Shown: positions 33,573-46,009 of the stretch, one piece after another
Numbering within the stretch: position 1 is the first letter of the stretch
Layout: each line of letters starts with the position of its first letter
From: Paraphaeosphaeria minitans
Taxonomy: Eukaryota > Ascomycota > Dothideomycetes > Pleosporales > Didymosphaeriaceae
Assembly: GCA_015832175.1 (NCBI GenBank)
Contig: WJXW01000017.1
Location: forward strand, 992,001 to 1,056,000
Reading direction: 5' to 3'
DNA: 64,000 bases
Notes under the pieces: model-generated
What the model was told of the DNA's origin: nothing
The model's database searches: none
Seen by the model: only the letters and a program-made list of their open reading frames with translations
Made by a program: the position numbers and the translations under genes

Positions 33573-34031
33573 GTTTTCCTGGTGTCAGTTGGTTGTAGAT
33601 GTCGTTGGAACAAGTGTTTTTGTGTTTGTGTGTCTGTGGAGAGAGAACTTTTTATGAAAAAAAGGGCGGGTTTATATGTCGCATTGTTGATTTGTCAATC
33701 GGTGCGTGATATCACGTATGAGAGTACCAGCCCCTCATTGGCGCTGTTCCCGCCAATGGCCGCTGCATGTGATGACGTGATGGATGGCAAGGCTACAACA
33801 TCGCCAAAAGTGCACCGAGGGTATACCTACTCATGCATTGTTGATTGAAAGGGCGCAAATCGCCGTTGGGATTGCCATGGGAGAGTATGCAAGCGAAAAA
33901 GGTGCTCAATTTCACCAAACATGCAAAGATGCTATGCTTCCACCCAATGCACAAACATCCAGACATATCCGCGTGACCATCCATCTCACGAACCTTGCGC
34001 CGCCCTCATCCAAATCGGCATGCATCCTTCC
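33573..34031. other. Intergenic region between GST and AVL9
   Basis: These 459 bp hold the GST promoter and the AVL9 3' end. No gene is seen. Confidence 0.4.
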
Positions 34032-36283
34032 TCACGTCTCAGCCTCCTTACTCCTCTCCCCATCCGTCTCTGCATCGAAGAATACACTCCCCCTTTCCCC
34101 CTCACCCTGCACCTCCGCTGGCGCCGTCTTCGCACTGTTCAGCGGCTTCTCCGGATCCATAAACTCATCCTTCTCCCTCTTGAACTCCTCGGCGCGCTTC
34201 ATGTCCCCCGGCGAAGGCTCCGCCGGTAATGTAGGGCTATGCATCGGCGTCCCCGACGCGCTCCTGCTCGCCTGCCACCCCTTCTTTTTCTCGCTCGCCC
34301 ACGCGCCCCATGACGAAAGATACGCGCCTGCGCGCGTGGACGCAGCTTGGATGTTTGCTTGCGCGTGGTGCGAGGATGGAACGCTGGGTCTGCTGGGCTC
34401 GCTTTCCTTGGCGAGGCGGTTCTCCTCTTGTCGTTTCCGCTGTGCTTCGCGGACGGCTTCCATCTGCGCCCAAAGGCTGTCGAATGCGGAGGATACCTTT
34501 TTCTGGCCGACGGCAAGCTGCTTGCCGATGGCTTCGCGGGAGTTTTGGAGGCGCTCGTCGAGCTGCAGATGCTCTATTTGCCTATGCGGTACGCGAGGAT
34601 TAGCACGCAGATAGTGATGCCGGCTACTTGGAAGGTGGAGTTGGAGAAGAGCCTGGGGCGGGGGATTGGCTTAGCGTCTCTTGGATGCTTGCGAGAGAAA
34701 GAGGAACTTACTGGGCAAGTCTGCGTTGCACGTCTTCGATGCTGAGGCCACCGGAGCAGGGATGTTTTGGCTCGACGATGTCGAAGAGATGCGAGTCGGT
34801 GAAATTGTTCCACATGCGGTAGTTTTCCGTCTGCATCCACGCGTGGATGTAGTTGTTCGAGAACTCTCCTGCTGGGTCGCCTTCGTGCTCTGTAATGATT
34901 CTTTCCTTATCTTTGTTCTTCTCCTGGTAGGCTTTAAACTTGACCGCGCTCAACATGGCAAGCAGGTACTCTTCGAATTGCATCCGTATGAACTCCTCGC
35001 TGCCGGCATAGCCGTGATCTCTGGGCCGGCTGGGATTGGACTCATCCCAGGTATCGTGGACGGTCTGGGTGAGGAAGTCTATCCACCGACGATCTGGTGT
35101 GGACAAGACAAGTGCGTGTTGAAGGGAGCTTGATGTGATGTTGACGGTTTGTTCGTCAAGGTTAATCAGTATGTCGCTATATCGATCTCTTTGCTGGAGA
35201 AGCAGTGAATTGGTTGAGCCCACAATGTACGATTTCGTATCTTGATCGGCCAGGACGTCGAGCTGTTGTAATGGCGTATATGGTCCAAATAGTGACCCCT
35301 TGCCAAAGAGCTGGAGTGGAAGGCCCATGTAGGTGAGTACTGGGGAATATTTAGCAGAAATTGAGCCGAGCACTGGTCTGACTGACACGAGGAGCGCTGC
35401 GAGGTCTTGAGAGACGTGGGCATGACGAGCTTCGTCTCGCACGAGTTGAACTTGGGATCAGCGGAATCTTGAAGGTGGCGGATCAGGCCGGGTATCAGAG
35501 AAATCAAAGCAAACTGCATCATGCATAAGCGCTCGCAGTGCGAGCCGAAGAAAAGCATCTGCCGAAAGTCAGCTACGTGCACCTCTTCGCATGGAACATC
35601 ATACCTTTGGTTGGAGTAGAGCACCTTTGAAAAGAACGAGCGTCTGCCACTTGAACTCATGGATCATCTCTCGCAGAGAAATACCAAAGTAGTGGTCCGG
35701 TTCTCCCTCCTGGTTCCTGAGCAGCGTAGGCAGACTCTCGCTGAACCGTTGTAGGATGTCGACATCGGTGAAGTCCTTCTGCGCAAACCACGCCGCCGTA
35801 ACAACGCCCAGCTGTGCCTTGATAGCCCCAAAGTACTGCGGGCTATCGCTGACCACCACCACGGCCTTCTGCACGGTGCTCCTTGTAACCTCGACCGGCC
35901 GATCAATCAGCTTGCTCGCATCCAGCTGTCGCGTACATGAAATTCCAAAGAGGCTCGAAGCAGGGCATGTGGGCGTCTCGGCGCGTCGCAGGGTGAAGTA
36001 GGAGTAGTCTTCGGTGGAGCTGTGGCCCGTCAGTCCTCCTGCTGCACGTCTACCGGCGAGGGGCCTTTACGCATGCGCGCCGTCGCTCAGCGCCATGAAT
36101 GGAAGGTTCGACCAGTCATTCTCGACCGACGGGTCTGCGCTGCCCTCGTCGACGCCGAACCATTGCTCCACTTCCGGTCCCCTGCATCACCATCAGCAAA
36201 TTGCGCCTTCGCATTGCCGCTCTTGAGACTACCGACCTCGCGTGGTGGAAATCAACAACGCAAATCAGAGGCGCGAACGCCAT
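34032..36283 (-). CDS. AVL9: Late secretory pathway protein Avl9 (DENN-related)
   Basis: The coding sequence is complement(34032..34581, 34712..35339, 35387..35558, 35605..36019, 36071..36181, 36237..36283), 640 residues in six exons. Avl9 acts in exocytic traffic from the late Golgi and has a DENN-type fold. Spliced blocks include VVDFHHARGPEVEQWFG, LPFMALSDGAHASTEDYSYF, FGSHCERLCMMQFALISLIP, SLLTYMGLPLQLFGKGSLFG and NSLLLQQRDRYSDILINLDE. The exon 4-5 donor (T-GTCAGT) is chosen because it restores SSLLTYMG. The tail has a coiled-coil-like QIEHLQLDERLQNSREA and a disordered end. All five introns are 46-130 nt and every phase closes. Confidence 0.94.
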
Positions 36284-37109
36284 CCTCTGTGAGCAGTCCA
36301 GGCGACTCGCTATCGGCGTGCGGGTACGGTGTCGAGACGAAGGGAGGCCATGAGGCATGTGACGGGTCTTGGTTGTGGTTAGGTACCTACGAGTGGAGCT
36401 GGGCGCGCGAGCCGCTTATCGATAATGCTCGGATGCGGGCATTGACAGATGCATCGACGCGGCTGCATGCGACCTGGCGGGGGAGCGTGTTGCCACGGGA
36501 ACCTCGAGAGGAACCTCGTTCGTCCTTCGGACTATCTTGGCCATGATCAAAGGTGTGGCTCTCCCATGCATCCTTCTCGAGTCTAGAGACCCTCCACCTT
36601 GAGGCATGTCTCTCAGCTTGCGCAGCACGACCCACGGAAGCGCTACGGTTGACCGCACAAATGCCATCACACCGCCCCGGGAATGCAAGCAATCGTCAGC
36701 AGGAAACAATGGTTCATTACACCATCCCATCTGTCCATCTTCGTCCGATTGGATCTTGCGGTTTACTTTTCATTTCATATAGTAATCTTTTTACATGGGC
36801 CAAAACGGGGGCGTCAAACAAGGCTGCACCACTCGCACGCAAGCTAAAACGACCTTGCTACGAGCGCTTCACTGACCAACCGCTCCCGGCACAGCATGCC
36901 ATTCCCCGTGTGTCCGCTTTTCCAAGCCATTCGCAATCCAAAACTGATTGTCACTCCCGCACTCCGCTCCTCTATCCCACATCCAGTGGTAAGTTCAGAA
37001 TCAATTATAAGGAAACAGGTCCAGACTACGCCAAGAAGAAACGGAGATCATGGTCGGGCTCCCAAATGCGTCACTACCGTGTCCCGCGCTCCGAATGAAG
37101 TCATCGAGG
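36284..37109. other. Intergenic region between AVL9 and HOG1
   Basis: These 826 bp contain the AVL9 promoter and the HOG1 3' end. No gene is supported. Confidence 0.4.
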
Positions 37110-38560
<1,451 letters not shown>

Positions 38561-41261
38561 GATGGGCGGCAGGAGAGGGTCGTTGCGGAGGAGGGATAAA
38601 GGTGCAGAGTGCGGTGGGAGGCTGTTTGTGGTGGGGGTCGCCGGTTTGCGATACAGCGGAGTGGGTGAGGTGAGGGCGGGAGGTAATTGGATCGGTGACT
38701 TGGGCCGTGGGCCTAGTAGAGTTCAAAAGGCAACACCAGGGGGTCCAGGAGGAGAGCCACAACAGGGCCTGCGGGTGGGCTGGTCGAGCGAGCGTGATGC
38801 AAGAGGTCCTTTGGTGGGGGACGCGTGCGGAGGGGCAGCAGGGCGCGCCTGGTGAAGGGATGGAGGGGTGAGGCACGGGTTCGCCGAGCTGTGGCGGGAG
38901 GAGAGGGCGGTCGCTGCCGGGAGCGGAGAGACAACAAACACAGCTGTTATGGAGATGCGGAGGGTGAAGGGGAGGGAGGAAGAATGGAATCGAGGGGCAC
39001 GCCAGCATGGACGCCCAGAACCATAGGCAGTGCCCGTGCCCGTGCCCAGGTTAGCAGGTTTCGTAGCAGAGGCTGGCTCGATGAATTTCGGGCGACGTCA
39101 TCGACCTAATTACCAGACAATCACGGTTCTGTTCACCCATGGAAAAGCCAAAATCTCCCGTGGCGACATTGGCCGACAAACTTGTCATCCCGTCTCCGGA
39201 CCCACGACGCCCAGCATTCCACTTCATAGGATAGCTATCGCTGGCCAACGCCTATTCCAAAAGCTCCCAAGCTGCACTGCCGCATGGGAGCTCCCCGCGG
39301 AGCTGTAGCCCATGCTAGTCGCGGTAGGTAGGCATTCTTCATCAGCAGTTGACATGAGAAGGACACTACGCAGCTAGGAATATAATTACTAGACGACACC
39401 CGCCCAATGCAAATCGTTCTATCTACAGGGCGCTGCAAACGTGCCCATGTCGCGGATTCTGCGGGGGGGCAATGCTTTGCTGAGACGGCTTCAGCTCCCG
39501 ATGGGATTCGGGAGGTTGACCACGAGGCATCTCCTCGGCAAGACCACCACGGGCTCGGCTACCAAGGACCATGCGGCGGCGCTTCTTGGATTGGCATGCG
39601 AACAAGATGACAGCTGAAGGTTCTTGGGGCAGGCAACTGATATAGATAGATAGGCATTCCATAGCCATGTGTCTGCAAGTATCGGGCTAAGGGATGGCTG
39701 AGCTGCATTGAGTTAGAGGGAGAGGGGAGAGGGGAGAGGACTCGGCGCAACAGCAGCGAGGCTTTGGTAGGTGGAGTTTCTGCACATGCACCCGTTTGTC
39801 GCGGCGGCTGGTGTTGGCGCTCGTTGCCAGCTTGTAATAATATAAGTTGTGATGCAGTGTGGTCAGAAATCAGAGATGACGGGGCTTTTCAAACTGTGCC
39901 TGACGGCGGTGACAAAAGCCGTCAGACCAGAGGGTGCCTCGTGGGTATGGCCATATTATGTGCAGTGCCATGGGGCCTAATCTAGACGGCGAGAGGGCCG
40001 AGCTGCACGTCAGTTGCTACTTTGAGGCCGCTGCGACGGAAGCGAGTGAGCCTGCGGACGACAATGATGGTGATATGGTGATGGTGGTGAGGATGGTGAT
40101 GGTGATGATGGTGATGGTGATGATGGTGATGGTGATGATGGTGATGGTGATGATGGTGATGGTGATGATGGTGATGGTGATGATGGTGATGGTGATGATG
40201 GTGATGATGGTGATGGTGATGATGGTGATGATGATAAGGACGAGGATGAGGATGATGGTGAGTATGAATGAGGAGGATGAGTATGGTTGAGGACGGTAAG
40301 ACTGATAGACTACATGCCGGTCCAAGGCACTGTGAATGAAGCCATGGGGGAACTGCTGCTGGCCAATAGCGCGGGCTGGCTGCCCAAAACTACCTGCGAG
40401 CCTCCCCCGCCGCCGTGTTCCCGACAGCACCGTCCGTCTCTCCGTCTCGTCGCTGCCCTGCCCGTTGGAAGCGTGTTTGGTGCGATTGCTGCCTTTGCGT
40501 GCCTGGGCGAGCAATCGACGTTGATTGACGCCGTTTCGGACCAGCTTGCTGAGCTGTGTAAAGTAAAGTTGGGGGCTACCGTACCACAAGATCGCTCCTT
40601 CCCAGCGCGGCGGTCGTCCAGCAACCGTCGAGCCTACCGGTAGACTATCCTACCTATCCTACCCCCTTCGGCCACCGCTTCCACTCTCACGCCCGCGCAC
40701 GCTGCAGCGATACCATCGCGCCCATCTCCTGCCCGCCCGCCCGTCTGCTGCAGCCTGCAGCCCGCAGCGTCGACGGCCGTTTACGCGCGCCCTGGAGTGA
40801 GTGCGCCTTGTTGCTCAGCTGCACTGCACTGCTAGAGGGGGCTACCTGCGCACTGGCCGCGTCCTCATCCGGGACCTGAACTGCCACCGCGACCTCCACC
40901 ATCGCGCACCTCGACCCTCCACACCCCATTCCTCCCCGTAGCGCCCCGCGCGCCAGCGTCGACTCGCCCTCGTCCTCGTCCTCGCCCTCGCTCTCGCAAC
41001 CCCCCGTCTCGCACGCCTGCAGCTGCACCACGTCGCTGCCGTGCGCCTTCCGTCCTCGCTGCGCTGCCCCCGGGTCGTTCCTCCCGCACTCGGATCGTGT
41101 CCCCATCCGGTGAAACACCACCTCGCCATTTACGCTGTCTCTGGACGCCTTCGTTTGCGAGTCGGCGCCCTGCCATTGCCTCCGTCGAGTGAGGCGCCCG
41201 CGCCTGTTGACCCTCCTGCGCACGGTACACGGCCGAGCATCCGCCACGAGCAGCCGACAAG
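38561..41261. promoter_or_regulatory. Long divergent region between HOG1 and the G-alpha gene
   Basis: These 2.7 kb separate two divergent signalling genes and hold both promoters and leaders. The GATGGT minisatellite is at 40067-40262. The 600 bases before the G-alpha ATG are pyrimidine-rich, as is common for long fungal leaders. No gene is supported here. Confidence 0.4.
40067..40262. repeat. GATGGT/GATGAT minisatellite
   Basis: About 195 bp consist of GATGGTGATGGTGAT units of 15 bp with small variants, then a degenerate end (GAGGATGAG). It would code for Met/Val runs on one strand, but it is intergenic. Confidence 0.9.
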
Positions 41262-42580
41262 ATGGGTATCTGCATGTCGAGCGCAGACAACCAGGATGCC
41301 GAGCAGAAGAAGCGCAGCCAGGCCATCGACCGGAAGCTCGAGGAGGACTCGCGCCGGTTACGGCGAGAATGCAAGATCCTTCTCCTGGGTAAGCAGCTGA
41401 GCGACGCTCCCTGCGCATGCTAGCTAACACGCGTGCCCAGGCTCCGGCGAGAGCGGCAAGTCCACCATCGTCAAGCAGATGAAGATCATACACCAGAACG
41501 GCTACACGCAAGAAGAGCTCGCAATGTACCGCCTGACCATATATAAAAACGTGATAGACTGCGCGAAAGCCCTCATCGGCGCGATGCACCAGTTCGAGAT
41601 TGCGCCCAGCGACCCCAACAACGAGGAACACTGCCGCTATCTGCTCGAGTACACCGTCGACCCGGACCCAGAGAAGCCCCTGGACATGCGGGTGGGTCAG
41701 GCGATAACCTCGGTATGGCGGGACCCATGCGTGTCAAAAGTCCTCGAGCATTCCAGCGAATTCTACCTGATGGACTCTGCGCCATAGTATGTTGGAGTGC
41801 AACCCACGTGCATGCAATTCTACTAACCTTTGCAGTTTCTTCGACGAGGTTACGCGCATAGCCGACCCCAACTACATTCCGATCGAGTCCGACGTCCTGC
41901 GTGCGCGTACGAAAACGACGGGTATATATGAGACAAGGTTTACCATGGGCCAGCTGTCAATACAGTACGTGTGCGCGTTCGGGTGAATCTCAGATGCTCC
42001 GGCTAATGTGAAACTGCAGCATGTTTGACGTGGGCGGCCAACGGAGCGAGCGCAAGAAATGGATACATTGTTTCGAAAACGTCACATCCATCATCTTTTG
42101 CGTGGCACTGAGCGAGTATGACCAGGTTCTACTGGAAGAAAGCTCTCAGGTACAGCCCTCCGGTCCCAGTCCGCGGCTTGGCTGACAGCTTCTAGAACCG
42201 CATGATGGAGAGTCTCGTGCTGTTCGACTCAGTGGTCAACAGTCGGTGGTTCATGAGGACAAGTATCATCCTCTTCCTGAACAAGGTCGATCTGTTCAAG
42301 GCGAAACTTGCGCGCTCACCCCTAGGGAATTACTTTCCCGACTATTCTGGAGGCAACGACGTGAACCGCGCAGCCAAGTACCTGCTCTGGAGATTCAACC
42401 AAGTGAATCGAGCGCACCTGAACTTGTACCCCCAGTACGTATCATGTCTACTGCGGCAATCACACTGCTGACATGCGCAGTCTCACACAAGCCACCGACA
42501 CGTCGAATATCCGACTCGTCTTCGCCGCTGTGAAGGAGACCATATTGCAGAATGCGCTCAAAGACTCGGGCATCCTCTGA
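41262..42580 (+). CDS. GPA3: Heterotrimeric G-protein alpha subunit, fungal group III
   Basis: The coding sequence is join(41262..41388, 41441..41786, 41836..41964, 42020..42149, 42196..42434, 42481..42580), 356 residues in six exons; introns are 46-55 nt. The N-terminus MGICMSS has Gly2 for myristoylation and Cys4 for palmitoylation. The P-loop GSGESGKS (43-50) is followed by switch I ([14 protein letters not shown]), switch II ([13 protein letters not shown]), FLNKVDLF and the [13 protein letters not shown] strand. The C-terminus KDSGIL lacks the Cys of group I alphas. This matches fungal group III subunits that stimulate adenylyl cyclase and cAMP-PKA signalling; the pathway role is known for the family. 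Confidence 0.97.
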
Positions 42581-43367
42581 GGTCTCGCCGTCTGCATCAC
42601 CCACTCCTAGGCGAGGCCACACGTCGACCGCTGTGCATATCGTTCATCTCTTCCTCCACCGTCCGCGACATAACATATAATACACGACGCCACGATCGCC
42701 CTACAGTCGATCGGAGCTCATCTCATGCACTTTTGAGTCACGATTACGGATTTGGGACATATCATCGCCTCTTGTCATATTGAGGAGCGCAGCATTGGAG
42801 TTAAAAGGCGTTTATTTGGAGGTTTGGCTGCATGCGCGTAGCCGTGACGGGAACCTTTGTTTTTGAACCATATTACCCCTGGGCGTCGGTGTTCTTGCTT
42901 CACGAGTTGCCCATACCACACCTTTTTTTTTCGTTGCGCTGCCTGTCGCCTGCGTCACCCTGGTTCTACTTTCGTTTCCCGCTGGACTGAGAAAAGTTGG
43001 GTTTGGAGAGGGAGAGCAATTACATGTCATATACTCGACCCCCTTTGTGTTTCTGTTGGGAGCCATGTGTGCGAGGGAAATGGCCTTGAAAGCGGTTTGT
43101 GCGATTCTTGTAGGCTAGACTAGTCAGGTCGGAGCCACACAATTGTATGTTTAGTCTCTCGTTGCATGGTTGATGATCAACTCAGTTGACCATGCTGTGG
43201 AGGCGGGATGGCGGGTACATTACACGATGCTAGCATGCATACGTACGACCAAAGGCGGAGACGTCGAACCCTTTAGCTTATCAGGATTCGCCGTCGGCCT
43301 GCTTCACTCCTCGTTTCCTCATTTCCTTTTTTTTTTCTCCCTTCTCCCTTCTCTCGGGATTCTCTAA

Positions 43368-43452
43368 TTTTATCTTTTCTTTTCTTTTCTTTTCCTTTCT
43401 TTTCCTTTCCTTTCTTTTCTTTTCCTTTCTTTTCTTTTCTTTTCTTTCCTTT
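43368..43452. repeat. CTTTT/CCTTT pyrimidine tract
   Basis: An almost pure pyrimidine run of about 85 bases made of TTTTC and TTTCC units. It forms long Lys-only frames on the minus strand; these are not genes. Confidence 0.9.
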
Positions 43453-43679
43453 GCAATATCAGAGCACGCATCGGACCAAACTGATCCATCTCGCAACGGA
43501 GCACACACAAGGCGCCTTGTTCGTCAAATCTCCCATCCCTGGGCCCTAGGTACCCCTACCCCCTCCCCCTCCCCTTTCTTGGTCCCGTGCTGCCTACTCG
43601 AGAGGAGCTCGACCGTTTTGCTTTGCGCATGGGAGCGGAACTCGTGCAGAGGGACAGTACCTAGCCGTGCGCGTGCGTG

Positions 43680-43766
43680 TGCGTGTGTCCGTGTCCGTGT
43701 CCGTGTCCGTGTCCGTGTCCGTGTCCGTGTCCGTGTCCTTGTCTGTGTCCGTGCCCCTGTCCGTGC
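43680..43766. repeat. GTCCGT hexamer array
   Basis: The unit GTGTCC/GTCCGT repeats about ten times nearly perfectly, then degenerates (GTCTGTGTCC, GTGCCCCTGTCC). It is not the fungal telomere repeat TTAGGG. Confidence 0.9.
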
Positions 43767-45646
43767 CAGAGGATTCGCTGGGTCTTGCCTTGGCCTCGTA
43801 GGTTCTGGGCGATCAGGGACGACGGGGGGTAGAACGTGGACTGCTGGGGGCATCTTGCGGGGCATGGGCATGGGCATGGGGTTTTGGGGGGGGGGGGGAG
43901 GTGGGAGAAGGGCTGTGCGTGGTTGTGCAATTTCGAGTGGCGTTTTGGGGGAGGGGTGCTGGAGATGGGGGGTTGGGTGGGATGTGGGTAGGTATGGTGT
44001 GGAACTGGGTGGGTGGGTAGGTAGGGAGGGAGGGAGGGCGGGCAGTTCTGTGTGGGGGGATGGGTGTTGTGATGGCGCGGTCGTGGCGGAGGGATAGCTA
44101 GGGCTGGTGGATGTAGGATTGGGTAGGTCTCACCGGTGAATAGTGCCTGCACAGGTAGGTAGGTAGGTAGGTACCGTTGGTGATGGGATGGCTAGGTAGA
44201 TGGAATGCGCGTTGTGAACGGAGCATACCTAGGTACTGCCATCCCGATAGCGACACTAGGTAGGTACATATCTAAGTAATGTAATGTAATGTTATGTCAT
44301 GTCATGTCGTGTCATGTAATGTAGGTTTCGACTGGAACATACTTAGATATACACGATACTTACCTACCGCAAATCAATGAACAGCCAAGACGCACACCAC
44401 AGCACGCGTCCTAGCACCGGCAACGCGCAGCTGCATCGACGCGCGGGGCTCTGTACATACTACCTACCTACCTAGGTACGATGGAATCTAGATACCTAGG
44501 TAGTCCAGTGTGCCTCGGGGAAAGCTCGCGCATGCACTCTTCCACCTCGTGCACTCCAGCGGCGCACCCCGCACGCACGCGCGCGCGAGTCAGTCGGCAC
44601 CACATTCACCGGTCAACACCATCCCGGCAGCCGGCAACCTGCGTGGGCGGGTACAGATGGCAGCAGCGCCACGCAGTGCAGTGCAGTGCGGTCGTAGCAA
44701 CGCACCCACCATCCATCCGACATCGACAGCAGTGCGCGGTACCTTTGGGGTGTGGGGGGTCCCACTCGGGAAACGTGACGGCGTCTGAAACCGCCCGGCG
44801 ACTGGGCAGCACGTGGATGGAGGCGAGGTCAAGGCGTGGTTTGTTAAGCTCCGAGCTGGGCGCGCTGATCGGGGGTGTCTGGTCTGGGCTCGGCGGGGCT
44901 GGGCGGGCATTTTTAGCGAGGGGATGGGGGAGGGTGCCAAGAAGGGGGAGGTCGTGGGGTGGAGTGCGAGGGCATGCAATGAGTGGAGATGGGGTGCGAA
45001 GAAAGGATCGTGGATGGGTGGGTGGGTGTTGGTTGTGTGATGAGTGGGGTTGTTGGCTTCGGGATTGGATACACGGAGGCAGTATCGGCATGGACATGTG
45101 TATGGGTGGGATATGTTTATCGGATGTAGCTATGGCAACAAGAATCAATGGGCAGGTTCGTGGACGGGTGCATGTGTTGTCATGCGTCTATTGTGATTGT
45201 AGGGTAGCTGTGGAGACAATTTGGCTGTTGGCCAGGTGGGTGGGTGTGTTTTTTTGGATTTTTTGGGCGAAATAGCAACCGTGCCTGCGCCTTTGTCTAA
45301 TCCGTATACCCGCTCGTGTTCAACATGACAGCTGCTCGAAGGAGCATCTGGACACCGTTGTGTAGGTAAGTGTTCGCGAGCGACACGCCCGTGTCCAGCC
45401 CCGTCCTTGCAAACGACGGCCATGTTGAGCTCGGCCTGTCTGGTGTCCCAAAATATGGTTTTGTGTTTTATGTCGCCCCGGAAAGGAAGTAGGAAAGTGT
45501 CGTACAATCGTAAACGCCGGTCAATGCCGCACAGGTGATAGCTATCCAGTACCGAAGCTTTTAGTCGAATCCGTCAAAACGCCCTTCGTGTCCAGCTTCG
45601 AGGCTGGTCATTGCGAAGTCAAGGTAGGTCAAGCACGGGCTCTCGC

Positions 45647-46009
45647 CTAGTGCCTGTTGGAGAGGAAGCCGTGGGGCTCAGCGTCGCTCAGCGCCGCAGC
45701 ATTCTTCGGGGGAGCTGCATACTTTGCGTTGAGCGACAGAAAAGTGGGAAGCGTCGGCTCAAGGACTGGTGAAGCGGAAGGCGAGCCAGGGGTAGCAGAT
45801 GCTGCGCTGGCAACGCTATCGACGCTGCTGACGGACGAGATCGAGGCGTGGCGCTTGGCACCTACAGGTCGGTTGGAAAGAAACGAGTGAACAGACTGCT
45901 TGGGCTCGGGGGCCGCGATAGGCTCAACGGGGCTGCCGGCCTTCTTGATGGGACTGTTGACAGACAAGAAGGTACGCGGGAAGGGAATGTGGAGGCGACC
46001 GGAAGACAT
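45647..46009 (-). CDS. Small Ser/Ala/Pro-rich protein of unknown function
   Basis: This intronless ORF of 120 residues starts MSSGRLHIPFPRTFLSVNSP. It has three related short segments (RTFLSVNSP, HSFLSNRP, PTFLSLNAKYA) and ends with HGFLSNRH, so the pattern FLS-x-N/R is repeated four times. A Ser/Ala-rich low-complexity stretch lies between. There is no TM segment or signal peptide. The repeated FLSNR pattern and the high-GC third positions support real coding. It resembles small conserved unknown proteins of filamentous fungi, but I cannot name it. Confidence 0.65.
   Translation of the reverse strand: MSSGRLHIPFPRTFLSVNSPIKKAGSPVEPIAAPEPKQSVHSFLSNRPVGAKRHASISSVSSVDSVASAASATPGSPSASPVLEPTLPTFLSLNAKYAAPPKNAAALSDAEPHGFLSNRH

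Larger units (their letters stand above)
42581..45646. other. Low-complexity intergenic region
   Basis: No gene is supported in 3.1 kb. It contains the CTTTT tract and GTCCGT array listed separately, a GGTAGGTAGGTAGGTACC run at 44155-44174, an ATGTC/ATGTA pentamer run at about 44277-44326, and ACCTACCTACCTAGGTAC near 44461. The longest plus-strand frame (264 codons, 44481-45275) is Gly/Arg/Trp-rich and looks like a by-product of base composition. Confidence 0.5.

Noticed and set aside
39934..40290. Met/Val-repeat frame
   Set aside because: Produced by the GATGGT minisatellite.
43281..43508. Lys/Glu-rich minus-strand frame
   Set aside because: Produced by the CTTTT pyrimidine tract.
44481..45275. 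264-codon plus-strand frame
   Set aside because: Gly/Arg/Trp-rich low-complexity sequence in a repeat-rich spacer, no domain, no plausible splice context.
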